NCBI GenBank assembly: GCA_015065805.1
Contig: SVPN01000001.1
Coordinates: 1-64,000 of the forward strand
Direction: 5' to 3'
From: Oscillospiraceae bacterium
GTDB taxonomy: Bacteria; Bacillota; Clostridia; Oscillospirales; Acutalibacteraceae
DNA length: 64,000 nt
Position 1 is the stretch's first letter. Each line of letters begins with the position of its first letter. The notes under the pieces are model-generated. The model saw only the letters and a program-made list of their open reading frames with translations, searched no databases and was not told where the DNA came from. This document shows positions 19,935 through 30,136 of this stretch, piece after piece. The position numbers and the translations under genes were made by a program.

Positions 19935-19962
19935 AAAAGAGGTGTCGGATGACACCTCTTTT
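19935..19962 (-). terminator. Hairpin terminator downstream of deoD
   Basis: AAAAGAGGTGTC-GGAT-GACACCTCTTTT. Confidence 0.8.
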
Positions 19963-19966
19963 GTAT

Positions 19967-20668
19967 TCATATCAGTTCCAATGCAAGACGTACCATATCC
20001 GAGAAGCCTGTCTGGCGTTGTTCAGGCGGTAACGCCTCGCCCGTATACAGATGATCGGAAACCGTCAGGATCGTCAGCGCGCTTTTTCCCGCATAAGCGG
20101 CGTTCATATACAGTGCCGCCGCTTCCATCTCTACGCCCAAAACGCCCATACGCTTCCATTTGTCGCGGGCGGTCACATCGGCATTGTAAAACATATCGCT
20201 TGACAGCACATTACCGATGCGTACCGACAGCCCGAGTGCCTGTGCCGCATCCTGCGCACGTCGTAACAGCGCGTAATCGGCAAGCGGCGCAAAGGTGCCG
20301 GGAAGCCCGTACTGAGAGGCGTAGTTGGAGTCGGTGCAGGCACCCATCGCCAGCAGTACATCGCGCACCTTCACATCGTCGGCATAACCGCCTGCCGAGC
20401 CGATGCGGATGATCGTATCGACATCGTATTCGTGATACAGCTCATAGGTGTAAATGCCGATGGAAGGAATGCCCATACCGTGTCCCATCACCGACACGGT
20501 TTTCCCGTGATAGGTGCCTGTATAGCCGAGCATCCCGCGCACGGTATTGAAGCAGACCGCATCCTCTAAAAAGGTTTCCGCGATCCATTTGGCGCGCAAG
20601 GGATCTCCCGACATCAGTACCGTTTTGGCAATGGCTCCCTTTTCCGCTTTGTTGTGAGGAGTACCCAT
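19967..20668 (-). CDS. deoD: Purine-nucleoside phosphorylase
   Basis: MGTPHNKAEKGAIAKTVLMSGDPLRAKWIAE, GMGIPSIGIYTYELY, RIGSAGG, VEMEAAALY; likely start 20668. Confidence 0.93.
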   Translation of the reverse strand: MGTPHNKAEKGAIAKTVLMSGDPLRAKWIAETFLEDAVCFNTVRGMLGYTGTYHGKTVSVMGHGMGIPSIGIYTYELYHEYDVDTIIRIGSAGGYADDVKVRDVLLAMGACTDSNYASQYGLPGTFAPLADYALLRRAQDAAQALGLSVRIGNVLSSDMFYNADVTARDKWKRMGVLGVEMEAAALYMNAAYAGKSALTILTVSDHLYTGEALPPEQRQTGFSDMVRLALELI

Positions 20669-20828
20669 ACAGCAGACCTTCTTTCTGTTTTTCTTCATTA
20701 TATCATAATATCCGCGAAATTTTCAATTTGTTTACAGAATATTTTTCAAAAAACGATAGGCAAACAACATATTTTATGGTATTATCATAATAGTATATTA
20801 TAAAGTGATTCAGAAAGGAACTACATAT

Positions 20829-22193
20829 ATGGGAAATCCGAACTATTCCGACATTACACCTGCCGTGCGCAAGCTCGCAGCTGTCTGCATCGAAAACAGC
20901 CGTATTGAGCAGTCGCTTTACGATCACTATCAGGTAAACCGCGGTCTGCGCGACCTGAACGGCAAAGGTGTCCTGACCGGTCTTACCGAAATTTCGGAAA
21001 TTGTGTCCTCTAAAGAGGTGGACGGCAAAACCGTCGGCTGTGAGGGTAAGCTCTACTACCGCGGCATTGACATTGAAGACATCGTTGACGGCTTTGTAAG
21101 TGATCCGCATCCGGGCTTTGAAGAGATCACCTATCTGTTGCTGTGCGGTCATCTTCCGAGCAAGGAACAACTGGCAGAATTTCAGCAGACATTGGCAGGC
21201 TACCGCACACTTCCCACCAATTTTGTCCGCGATATCATCCTCAAAGCTCCCAGCAAGGATATGATGAACACCCTTGCCAGAAGCGTTCTGACGCTGTATG
21301 CGTACGATGACAACGCCAATGACATCTCCATTGACAACGTGTTGCGCCAATGCCTGCAGCTGATCGCTCTGTTCCCGCTTTTATCGGTGTACGCTTATCA
21401 GGCGTATAATCATTATCAGCTCGGACAAAGCCTGGTCATCCACCATCCCCAACCGCATCTCTCCACCGCAGAAAACATCCTGCATCTGCTTCGTCCCGAC
21501 AGTAAATACACAGAGTTGGAAGCCAAGATCTTAGACATTGCACTCGTGCTTCACGCAGAGCACGGCGGCGGCAACAACTCCACCTTCACCACGCACGTGG
21601 TATCCTCCTCGGGCACAGACACCTATTCAGTCATCGCCGCCTCCCTGGGCTCTCTCAAAGGTCCCAAGCACGGCGGTGCCAACATCAAGGTCGTGCAGAT
21701 GTTTGAGGATATGAAGCAGCAAGTCAAGGATTGGACGGATGAAGAGGAGATCATCACCTATCTGCGCGCTCTGCTTCACAAAGAAGCCTTTGACAAAGCA
21801 GGGCTGATCTACGGTATGGGCCACGCGGTATATTCCCTTTCCGATCCGCGTGCATGCATCTTCAGCCGCTATGTCGAACAGCTTTCCGAAGAAAAGGGAA
21901 TGCAAAAGGAGTATGTACTGTACTCAGCAGTGGAACGACTTGCCCCGAAAATCATCGCCGAGGAACGCCGTATGTACAAGGGTGTCAGTGCCAATATTGA
22001 TTTCTACAGCGGCTTTGTGTACCGTATGCTGGATCTGCCTCCCGAGCTGTATACCCCGATTTTTGCCATCGCACGTATTGCAGGCTGGAGCGCGCACCGC
22101 ATTGAAGAGCTGATCAATGCCGGCAAAATCATCCGCCCTGCTTACAAAAACGTTTGCGAACGCGGTGTTTATGTCCCGTTTGCCGATCGTTGA
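20829..22193 (+). CDS. gltA: Citrate synthase
   Basis: FEEITYLLLCGHLPSKEQL, LHAEHGGGNNSTFTTHVVSSSGTDTYSVIAASLGSLKGPKHGGAN; start MGNPNYSD at 20829 with AGAAAGGA RBS. Confidence 0.92.
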   Translation: MGNPNYSDITPAVRKLAAVCIENSRIEQSLYDHYQVNRGLRDLNGKGVLTGLTEISEIVSSKEVDGKTVGCEGKLYYRGIDIEDIVDGFVSDPHPGFEEITYLLLCGHLPSKEQLAEFQQTLAGYRTLPTNFVRDIILKAPSKDMMNTLARSVLTLYAYDDNANDISIDNVLRQCLQLIALFPLLSVYAYQAYNHYQLGQSLVIHHPQPHLSTAENILHLLRPDSKYTELEAKILDIALVLHAEHGGGNNSTFTTHVVSSSGTDTYSVIAASLGSLKGPKHGGANIKVVQMFEDMKQQVKDWTDEEEIITYLRALLHKEAFDKAGLIYGMGHAVYSLSDPRACIFSRYVEQLSEEKGMQKEYVLYSAVERLAPKIIAEERRMYKGVSANIDFYSGFVYRMLDLPPELYTPIFAIARIAGWSAHRIEELINAGKIIRPAYKNVCERGVYVPFADR

Positions 22194-22262
22194 CTTGACG
22201 AATCCCGTTTTTCGTGGTATAAATGATATGTATAAACAAATGATGTTTATCGGAGGTTTGTT

Positions 22263-23252
22263 ATGAAACGGATCACACGTTTACTTTCTTTCCTGTTAGC
22301 CTTCGTCATTCTGTTAGGTGCGACGCCGTTTTCGGCAACTGCTTCTGCAAGCGGTGACTATGAATACACGGTCAATGAGGACGGTACGGTCACCATCACC
22401 GCCTACAACGGAACAGACGCCGATGTGGTCATCCCTGCGCAGATCAACGGCGCGGATGTGACGGTGATCGGTGAAAATGCTTTCAAGAACACCGCTTCTC
22501 TTATCAGCGTTTCGTTCCCCGAGACGCTCACGACCATCGAACCGAATGCTTTTGAAGCGTGCACCTCTTTGAAAGCCGTTGTATTTCCCGATTCGCTGAC
22601 ATCGGTCGGCGATTACGCGTTCTTCAACTGCGGATCGTTGAACAGCGTCACCTCCACCCCGTATCTTTACGACATCGGCACACACGCCTTTCACAATACC
22701 TCGTGGTACATCAACGCTCCACTTGGTTTTCTGTATGTCGGACGTGTGCTGTACCGCTATATCGGTCTGACCGACGACAACGCTGTCATCCAAGTCCCGG
22801 ATTATACCGCGGCAATCGCGCCCAACGCCTTTGAAGGTCAATACAGGATCGACAAGATCCTGCTTCCTGTCGGCATCCGTCGCATCGGAACCTTCGCCTT
22901 TAAAAACTGCTACAACATCAGCGAAATCCGCATTCCGCCTTCCGTGACAGTTATCGGTGAACACGCGTTCTTCAACGCCGGTCCTGTCCTGAAGGGTGCC
23001 GCTGAATCTACGATTGATTCCTATGCAACCGAGCAAAAGCTTCCGTTTGAAGTCGATAATACTCTCGATTACCTTGACGGCGATATGGATAAAGACGGCG
23101 AGGTTTCCAGCTCGGATATCCGCGTGATGATGAAAGCGGTTGTCTTGTCGGAGGACTGCGATCACGAACGCTTCCTCAGCTGTGATATTGTATATGACGG
23201 CAAGATCACCACGGGCGATATCCGCGAATGGATGCAGTTGACCATCGCTTAA
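22263..23252 (+). CDS. Secreted BspA-like leucine-rich-repeat protein with C-terminal dockerin-like domain
   Basis: Signal peptide MKRITRLLSFLLAFVILLGATPFSATASA; LRR_5-type repeats; C-terminal DMDKDGEVSSSDIRVMMKAV and CDIVYDGKITTGDIREWMQL. Confidence 0.8.
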   Translation: MKRITRLLSFLLAFVILLGATPFSATASASGDYEYTVNEDGTVTITAYNGTDADVVIPAQINGADVTVIGENAFKNTASLISVSFPETLTTIEPNAFEACTSLKAVVFPDSLTSVGDYAFFNCGSLNSVTSTPYLYDIGTHAFHNTSWYINAPLGFLYVGRVLYRYIGLTDDNAVIQVPDYTAAIAPNAFEGQYRIDKILLPVGIRRIGTFAFKNCYNISEIRIPPSVTVIGEHAFFNAGPVLKGAAESTIDSYATEQKLPFEVDNTLDYLDGDMDKDGEVSSSDIRVMMKAVVLSEDCDHERFLSCDIVYDGKITTGDIREWMQLTIA

Positions 23253-23264
23253 TCCTATAAACTG

Positions 23265-23303
23265 AAAACCGCGTTTCCGAAAAATCGGAAACGCGGTTCT
23301 TTT
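23265..23303 (+). terminator. Terminator between LRR gene and convergent oxidoreductase gene
   Basis: AAAACCGCGTTTCCGA-AAAA-TCGGAAACGCGGTTCTTTTT. Confidence 0.85.
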
Positions 23304-24142
23304 TATTGTTCAAACGATTCTGTCACAGCAAACGCCGCAAGCAAGCCCTGTGCAACAGCAGTTGCCACCTGATACGGTTTGCCGACGCAATCCCCCGCCG
23401 CATACACACCGGGAATATTGGTTTGGTAGTGTTCATCCACCAATATACGATTGCCGTCCGTCGCAAGACCGCTGATCAGCGTTGCAGGAGCGGCGGCGTT
23501 TCTCAGAGCAAACACCACGTCGGCAGAAAGCGTGCCGCCGTCGGTGCGAAGCGTGATCGGTTCGCCTTCTTCCACCGCCTTCGGCGTTGCCTGCACAAAC
23601 GAAATCGTTTGTGCGAGGCCATCGGGACGGCGTTTACCGACCACTGTGACCTGCACTCCGATCTCGGTCAGCAACGCGGCTTCTTCTGCAAGATCATCCG
23701 CATCCCCGATAACGAGAGCGCGTTTGGAGCGGTAGAGCATACCGTCGCAGGTCGCACAGTAGCTGACGCCGCGTCCGATACGATCGTCCTCCCCTTCCAG
23801 GCGCTTCGGTATTGCCGCACCGATGGCGAGGATCACACGGCGTGACTCCGCCACATCGTTGCCGATCGCCACCATAAAGCGGTCTTTATACGGCGCGATC
23901 GACAGCACACGACCGTGACGGAATTCCGCCCCTGAGGACAGTGCGTCCTCCTTCATCTTTTGCAACATTTCAAGACCCGTTACACCCGCCATACCGACAT
24001 AGTTATCCACCTTCGGACTGCGAGCAAGCGGATTTGCCGTAATGTCGCTCGAGATGATCAGGCAGGTCTTGCCCCGCGCGCGAAGATTTACGGCAGCAGA
24101 AAAGCCTGCAGGGCCTCCGCCTACAATGATCACATCATACAT
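23303..24142 (-). CDS. NAD(P)/FAD-dependent oxidoreductase, TrxB-like
   Basis: 279 aa; GGGPAGFSAAVNLRARGK, SYCATCDGMLYRSK, PGVYAAGDCVGKPYQVATAVAQG. Confidence 0.85.
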   Translation of the reverse strand: MYDVIIVGGGPAGFSAAVNLRARGKTCLIISSDITANPLARSPKVDNYVGMAGVTGLEMLQKMKEDALSSGAEFRHGRVLSIAPYKDRFMVAIGNDVAESRRVILAIGAAIPKRLEGEDDRIGRGVSYCATCDGMLYRSKRALVIGDADDLAEEAALLTEIGVQVTVVGKRRPDGLAQTISFVQATPKAVEEGEPITLRTDGGTLSADVVFALRNAAAPATLISGLATDGNRILVDEHYQTNIPGVYAAGDCVGKPYQVATAVAQGLLAAFAVTESFEQ

Positions 24143-24156
24143 ACATCGATTTCCTC

Positions 24157-25557
24157 TCAGGCACGGTGCCAGCGAACGCCCTGCGGCGTATCCTCCAGCA
24201 CAATGCCCATTGCTTTGAGTTCGTCGCGAATACGGTCGGATTCCGCCCAGTTTTTCTCTTTGCGGGCTTGGGTACGCGCTTCGATCATCGCCTCGATCTG
24301 CGCATCGTCATCACCCTTTGCGGGTTGACGCTCGTACAGAAGGCCGAGAACATCCGTCAGCTCGCGGAACGCCGCACGCGCTTCCACGCACATTGATGCC
24401 GACAGTGCGTTGTCACGAAGTGCGAGGTTGATGTCCTTGACCATCTCGAACAACGCCGAGATCGCATCCGCCGTGTTCATATCGTCGTCCATCGCCTCAA
24501 TAAACTGCTCACGACGCTTGACAATGCTTTCCTTCATTGCCTCATCCGCAGTGCCGTCGCCACCGTTCTGTGCGGCAAACTCCAACGCAGAATCGCAGTT
24601 GTAAAGGCGGTCAAGTGCCGCAATGCCTTGCTCGATGATCTCGGCATTGTAGTTGATAGGCATACGGTAGGACGACGAAATCAGGAAGAAGCGGATCGCT
24701 TCGTAACCGTACTGATTCGCCACATCACGCACCGTGAAGAAGTTGTTGAGAGACTTGGACATTTTCTTATTATCGACATTAATGTAGCCGTTATGCATCC
24801 AATAGCGGGCAAACGGCACACCGTTGCAGCATTCGCTCTGTGCGATCTCGTTTTCGTGGTGCGGGAAGATCAGATCCTGACCGCCGCAGTGCATATCAAT
24901 GCTTTCGCCCAAATAGCGTCTCGCCATTGCCGAGCACTCAATGTGCCAGCCCGGGCGACCGTTGCTCCACGGAGACTCCCAATAAGGCTCGCCCTCCTTG
25001 GCGGCTTTCCACAACGCGAAATCCAGCGGGTCTTCCTTGTCCTCGCCAACCGAAATGCGCGCACCGCTTTCCAGATCGTCGATCGGCTGATGCGAGAGCT
25101 TGCCGTATTCCTCACATCTGCGGGTGCGGAAATACACATCCCCGTTGGCGGCTTTATACGCATAGCCCTTGCGCTCAAGCTCGGCGATAATGGCAATGAT
25201 CTCATCCATATTTTCGGTCGCTTTGGGATGAACGGTCGCTTCGCGGACACCAAGCCCCTTAGCGTCCGTCCAGAACTCCTCAATATAACGCTTGGCGATC
25301 ACATCATAGGTCGTGCCCTCTTCGTTTGCGCGACGGATGATTTTATCGTCGATATCCGTAAAATTCTGAACAAAGCGAACATCCATTCCGCGCCATTCCA
25401 GATAGCGGCGCAACACATCGAATACGCACAGCGGACGGGCGTTACCGATGTGAATATAGTTGTACACCGTCGGACCGCAGGCATAGATGCGGATCTTGCC
25501 TTCTTCCAAGGTCTGCAGTTCTTCTTTTTCACGGGTCATCGTGTTGAAAATTCTCAT
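24157..25557 (-). CDS. cysS: Cysteinyl-tRNA synthetase
   Basis: 466 aa; YACGPTVYNYIHIGNARP, GWHIECSAM, KKMSKSLNNFFTVRD. Confidence 0.96.
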   Translation of the reverse strand: MRIFNTMTREKEELQTLEEGKIRIYACGPTVYNYIHIGNARPLCVFDVLRRYLEWRGMDVRFVQNFTDIDDKIIRRANEEGTTYDVIAKRYIEEFWTDAKGLGVREATVHPKATENMDEIIAIIAELERKGYAYKAANGDVYFRTRRCEEYGKLSHQPIDDLESGARISVGEDKEDPLDFALWKAAKEGEPYWESPWSNGRPGWHIECSAMARRYLGESIDMHCGGQDLIFPHHENEIAQSECCNGVPFARYWMHNGYINVDNKKMSKSLNNFFTVRDVANQYGYEAIRFFLISSSYRMPINYNAEIIEQGIAALDRLYNCDSALEFAAQNGGDGTADEAMKESIVKRREQFIEAMDDDMNTADAISALFEMVKDINLALRDNALSASMCVEARAAFRELTDVLGLLYERQPAKGDDDAQIEAMIEARTQARKEKNWAESDRIRDELKAMGIVLEDTPQGVRWHRA

Positions 25558-25578
25558 AACGGATCCTACCTTTCCGAA

Positions 25579-26229
25579 TTATCCTTCATCGGACGCTCCC
25601 GTAAGAGCATCCAGTTGCTTTTTCATTTGCTCTAATTCCACACGCATTTTGCAAAGCTCCTGCGAAACAGGGTCGGGAATGTGGATCTGATCCAGCTCCT
25701 GATCCACCTTTTGCCCGTTACATCGCACCACGCGCGCAGGAACACCGACGGCGGTACAGTTATCGGGAATGTCGTTGAGCACCACAGCACCCGCCGCGAT
25801 GCGGACATTGTTGCCGATGCGGATCGGGCCGAGCACCTTGGCGCCTGCACCGACCATCACGTGATTCCCGAGGGTCGGGTGTCGCTTTCCTTTATCTTTA
25901 CCCGTACCGCCGAGTGTCACACCCTGATAAATCGTGCAATCATCACCGATCTCTGTGGTCTCACCGATCACAACGCCTGTGCCGTGGTCAATGAACAGCC
26001 GTTTACCGATCGTCGCATCGGGATGGATCTCGATATTCGTGCGACGCACACAGTTCTGAGAGATCCATCGCGCTAAAAACTTGAAACCGTGCTTGGAACA
26101 CCAATTGGCACGGCGATGAGCGCGCACAGCTTTCAGACCGTTGTATAGCAGTAAAATTTCAATTGTCGAGCGAGCCGCAGGGTCTTTTGTGCGGATCGTC
26201 TGAATATCCTCTCTGAGTTGCTTGAACAT
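25579..26229 (-). CDS. cysE: Serine O-acetyltransferase
   Basis: 216 aa hexapeptide-repeat protein; [45 protein letters not shown]. Confidence 0.92.
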   Translation of the reverse strand: MFKQLREDIQTIRTKDPAARSTIEILLLYNGLKAVRAHRRANWCSKHGFKFLARWISQNCVRRTNIEIHPDATIGKRLFIDHGTGVVIGETTEIGDDCTIYQGVTLGGTGKDKGKRHPTLGNHVMVGAGAKVLGPIRIGNNVRIAAGAVVLNDIPDNCTAVGVPARVVRCNGQKVDQELDQIHIPDPVSQELCKMRVELEQMKKQLDALTGASDEG

Positions 26230-26242
26230 TAAAACCGCTCCT

Positions 26243-26827
26243 TTAGCAGTCTTCTTTAAAATAGTGGCGGAATTGCCAGAAATACTGCACGCCCGAAATG
26301 CAGGTCAGCGCGACAGAAATCCAGATAAAGATCTGCGAAATCAGAATCGGCAACGAGGTGGCAATCGGCGGAAGCTGTGTAAGATATGCCGCACAAATAT
26401 CCTGCCACGTCAATGCGCACATCATCGCAATGATCGCAACATACTGCGCAACGGTTTTCAGCTTACCCGAAAAGCTCGCCGCCACAACCGTGCCGTCCTT
26501 TGCCGCCATCAGGCGCACAGAGGTCACCATAAACTCGCGCGTCATCACCAGCATCACAGCCCACACATCGGTCACGCCGATGGCAAGAAACACTAAAAAC
26601 GCCGCGGTTGTCAGCATTTTATCGGCGATCGGATCCAGAAACTTGCCCAGATTGGTCACAAGGTTGCGCGAACGGGCAATCTGTCCGTCAAAATAATCCG
26701 TCAGCGACGCCATGCCGAACACCGCCAATGCCGCTACATAATGAAACGGAAACGGCCACAGAAGAAGCACCATATAAAGAGGCACCATCAGAATCCGTGC
26801 CAGGGTCAGTTTATTCGGAAGATTCAT
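26243..26827 (-). CDS. pgsA: CDP-diacylglycerol-glycerol-3-phosphate 3-phosphatidyltransferase
   Basis: [54 protein letters not shown] (CDP-OH-P motif). Confidence 0.93.
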   Translation of the reverse strand: MNLPNKLTLARILMVPLYMVLLLWPFPFHYVAALAVFGMASLTDYFDGQIARSRNLVTNLGKFLDPIADKMLTTAAFLVFLAIGVTDVWAVMLVMTREFMVTSVRLMAAKDGTVVAASFSGKLKTVAQYVAIIAMMCALTWQDICAAYLTQLPPIATSLPILISQIFIWISVALTCISGVQYFWQFRHYFKEDC

Positions 26828-28153
26828 TTACACGCACTCTCCAATCAGATCCCAATCCATATAATCCGTGATCTCCACCTGCACGAGATCGCCCGCTTTT
26901 ACAGGCACATCAGCGGTGAAAAACACCTTGCCGTCAATGTCAGGCGCATCGGCGGCAGTTCTGCCGAACCAGCATTCGGCATATTTGTCAAAGCTCTCCA
27001 CAAGCACCGTGACCGTTTTGCCGATCTGTGCTTCTAACCATTCCTGCGAAATACGATCCTGCTGTTGCATCACAATATCGCGGCGCTTTTCCTTGACAGC
27101 TTCCTCGACCTGATCCGGCATTGATGCCGCTATTGTGCCCTCTTCCGCTGAATACGCAAAGCAACCAAGGCGCTCAAAGCGTGCATCCTGCAGGAACTCA
27201 CAAAGCTCTTCAAAATCCTCATCCGTCTCGCCCGGGAAGCCCGTCATCACGGTGGTACGCAACACGATCCCCGGAACCGCTTCACGAATATGCGCGATAA
27301 GTGCCGTCAGGCGTTCACGGTCACCTGTGCGGCGCATCGCTTCAAGCACCTTTCCGCTGGCGTGCTGCAACGGAATGTCCATATATTTCACGATCTTCGG
27401 TTGCGATGCGATCACACGCAACAAGTCCTCCGAAATATGCTCGGGATAGCAATACAGCAGACGGATCCACTCCAAGCCTTCAATCTCGCAAAGACGCTCT
27501 AAAAGCTCAGGCAAACGGCTTTCACCGTAAAGGTCTTTACCGTACAGCGTGGTATCCTGAGCGACAAGAATCAATTCCTTCACGCCGCTTTGAGCAAGAG
27601 CGGTGGCTTCCCCGACCAGTGTATCGATTTCACGACTGCGCAACCGTCCGCGGATGTGCGGAATAGCACAATACGTACAGCAGTTGTCACAGCCGTCACC
27701 GACGCGCATATACGCAAAGAACGACGGGGTTGTCAACACACGGGCACCGTCAAGCGACCAACACTGTCTGGAAGGGAAACGGTACACAGCGTTGTCATCC
27801 ATCACCGCGCTCACAATATCGGCAATGTCGCCGTTGGCCCCCAGTCCCAGAACCGCATCACACTCGGGGAGTTCGTCCGCAAGCTCCTGCTTATAACGCT
27901 GAGCGAGACACCCCGTTACGATCAGCTTCTTGATTTGCCCCTCTTTTTTGAGCTGGGCAAATTCCAAAATGGTCTCAATGGCTTCCTGCTTTGCCGATTC
28001 GATAAAGCCACAGGTGTTGATGATCACAACCTCGGCAAGCGCGGCATCCGCCACGATTTCCAAACCTGCCGTTTCCAATTTTGCAAGCATCAGTTCGGCA
28101 TCCATCTGATTCTTCGGACAGCCCAAAGACACCATTCCCACTCTGATTGCCAT
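26828..28153 (-). CDS. rimO: Ribosomal protein S12 methylthiotransferase RimO
   Basis: VGMVSLGCPKNQMDAELML; YMRVGDGCDNCCTYCAIPHIRGRLRSR; C-terminal TRAM; start MAIRVGMVS (28153). Confidence 0.93.
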   Translation of the reverse strand: MAIRVGMVSLGCPKNQMDAELMLAKLETAGLEIVADAALAEVVIINTCGFIESAKQEAIETILEFAQLKKEGQIKKLIVTGCLAQRYKQELADELPECDAVLGLGANGDIADIVSAVMDDNAVYRFPSRQCWSLDGARVLTTPSFFAYMRVGDGCDNCCTYCAIPHIRGRLRSREIDTLVGEATALAQSGVKELILVAQDTTLYGKDLYGESRLPELLERLCEIEGLEWIRLLYCYPEHISEDLLRVIASQPKIVKYMDIPLQHASGKVLEAMRRTGDRERLTALIAHIREAVPGIVLRTTVMTGFPGETDEDFEELCEFLQDARFERLGCFAYSAEEGTIAASMPDQVEEAVKEKRRDIVMQQQDRISQEWLEAQIGKTVTVLVESFDKYAECWFGRTAADAPDIDGKVFFTADVPVKAGDLVQVEITDYMDWDLIGECV

Positions 28154-28166
28154 AGTATCGGCTCCT

Positions 28167-28784
28167 TTATTCCTCATCTTCTTGTTCCAGGCGACTCCAC
28201 GCCCGTGCGGAAACCGTATACGAAAAACCGTATCTCGCCAGCATTCCTAACGCTTTTTCACGCTGTTTGGCATCCGCACAAGCGGTATACCGTTTTTTTC
28301 GAAGCATCGCAAGTGCCTGCTCTTCCTCGGTATCGTCAAGCTCTTCCACAGCCGCGGCGATCACCTCGCGCGAAAAGCCTTTTTCCTGCAACGCCATTGC
28401 AACACGCCGTTTCGGGTAAAGCTTGCGCTCCTGCATATCGCGCGCCAGCATCGACGCATATCGCGCGTCGTCGATCAGACCGCATTCGCAAAGGCGAGAG
28501 ACCGTTTCCTGCGCAAGCGGACGGTCGATTCCTGCGCGGAACAGCTTCTGAACAAGCTCACCGCTGCCATAGTCACGACCGGAAAGATAATACAGCGCTT
28601 TTTCGCGCGCGCGGTGAGACAACGATCGTTCACAAAGGGTCTGCCATTGTTCATCGGACAGATTGTCGCCGACAACCAACGCACTGTATTCCCATACGGT
28701 TTTGTCGATCTCACCTTGCTGTCCGTCATCAAAGGAGATCGTATACAGATGTTGTTTTGCAGGTTTCACCGAAACAACAAGCAT
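28167..28784 (-). CDS. recX: Regulatory protein RecX
   Basis: 205 aa; ALYYLSGRDYGSGELVQKLFRAGI, CGLIDDARYASMLARDMQERKLYPKRRVAMALQEKGFS. Confidence 0.85.
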   Translation of the reverse strand: MLVVSVKPAKQHLYTISFDDGQQGEIDKTVWEYSALVVGDNLSDEQWQTLCERSLSHRAREKALYYLSGRDYGSGELVQKLFRAGIDRPLAQETVSRLCECGLIDDARYASMLARDMQERKLYPKRRVAMALQEKGFSREVIAAAVEELDDTEEEQALAMLRKKRYTACADAKQREKALGMLARYGFSYTVSARAWSRLEQEDEE

Positions 28785-28914
28785 CTCTCTCCCACCTTTG
28801 CTTAAATCCGCCCCATACCATCAGGTTCGGATTCCTATAGATATACACGTTATCATTATATCTTTTTCTCTATAAAAATGCAATATGAAATCTTAAAAAC
28901 AACGGTGAATATTT

Positions 28915-28953
28915 AAAAAAAGGACAGAGACATACAGTCTCTGTCCTTTTTTT
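28915..28953 (-). terminator. Hairpin terminator downstream of zinc-ribbon gene
   Basis: AAAAAAGGACAGAGAC-ATACA-GTCTCTGTCCTTTTTTT. Confidence 0.9.
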
Positions 28954-28963
28954 CATTGGATAC

Positions 28964-29239
28964 TCAGCCTTCGGTTCTCTTTGCGTGGCAGGCGCTGCAG
29001 TACACATCGCGACCTTCACGGGGCTCAAACGGAACAACCGCTTCGCCGCCGCACTCTGCGCAAACCGTCGTGTACATTTTACGCTCGCCTCTGACCGCAT
29101 TCTTACGTGCATCGCGGCAAGCCTTGCAACGCTGGGGCTCATTCACAAAGCCCTTTTCGGCGTAAAACTCTTGCTCGCCGGCCGTAAAAACAAACTCCGC
29201 ACCGCATTCTTTACACACCAATGTTTTGTCTTCGTACAT
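28964..29239 (-). CDS. Zinc-ribbon domain protein
   Basis: 91 aa; four CxxC-type motifs (CKECG, CKAC, CAECGG, CSAC). Confidence 0.75.
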   Translation of the reverse strand: MYEDKTLVCKECGAEFVFTAGEQEFYAEKGFVNEPQRCKACRDARKNAVRGERKMYTTVCAECGGEAVVPFEPREGRDVYCSACHAKRTEG

Positions 29240-29358
29240 AATACTGTACCTCTCTTTGAAAAAATTTGCCTCTCGCCGAATTTCGGGGATGTATGTTTAC
29301 TGGTGGGTAAAACGGCCGGGCATAAATATTGTGAAATGCCAAAGCATTTAACACCTAT

Positions 29359-29952
29359 TTATTTGAGAACACTTTTGAGCTTCCGTCGGATGCGTTGAAT
29401 CGCATTGTCGATGGATTTTGCGGGCACTTGCAATATCTGCGCGATCTCACCGTAGGAATAGGAAGACATATGCAGGATCAGAACACGATATTCCAGTTCC
29501 GACAGTACACCTTTTAAACGGGATAAAAGAGCAAGCTCTTCTTCTTTTTCAAGCACAAACCGATCAGGAGAAAACACCTGTTCCTCCGTTTCGCCGTTGC
29601 TCAGCTCCATAGGCGACTCGTGCGGGATCTCCACCTCAGGTACCGACCGCAGAGCGTTAAGCAACCGACGACGGACACACACGCGGGCAAACGTCAGAAA
29701 CGATGCACCGCCATCCGTCCGATACGCTTTTGCGGCAGATAACAGCCCGAGCGATGCCTCCTGCAGCAGATCATCCGCATCAACAGCAGACGGACGAAAA
29801 CGGGCGGTTTCCTGACGGATCATCGGCATACAGATGTCTAACAGCAACTCGAATGCCGATTCATCTCCGAGGCGGATCCGTTCAAGTATGGTTTGCTCTT
29901 CCGAGAAATCTTCGCACAACGGCAACATATCACCCCGTATAAAAAGTGACAA
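29359..29952 (-). CDS. Sigma-70 family RNA polymerase sigma factor (SigH-like); TTG start at 29952 or ATG at 29928
   Basis: VDADDLLQEASLGLLSAAKAYRTDGGASFLTFARVCVRRRLLNALR; C-terminal SYSYGEIAQILQVPAKSIDNAIQRIRRKL. Confidence 0.85.
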   Translation of the reverse strand: MSLFIRGDMLPLCEDFSEEQTILERIRLGDESAFELLLDICMPMIRQETARFRPSAVDADDLLQEASLGLLSAAKAYRTDGGASFLTFARVCVRRRLLNALRSVPEVEIPHESPMELSNGETEEQVFSPDRFVLEKEEELALLSRLKGVLSELEYRVLILHMSSYSYGEIAQILQVPAKSIDNAIQRIRRKLKSVLK

Positions 29953-30024
29953 TCACCCGTTGCAATAGGAATACAACAGGTGATAGATAGGTAGTGAAAT
30001 AGTCGTATTTCTTTAGTATAAATT

Positions 30025-30053
30025 AGTATACTCTCTTTTTTTCTAAAAGTCAA
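30025..30053 (-). promoter_or_regulatory. Sigma-A type promoter of the SigH-like gene
   Basis: Minus strand TTGACT-17 nt-TATACT. Confidence 0.7.
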
Positions 30054-30136
30054 CTTGAATTTTGAAAAAAATTATTACATTTAGAAAAAAATTGATAAAA
30101 GGTGGTAATAGATTTGTATAAATTTACCAATGAACC

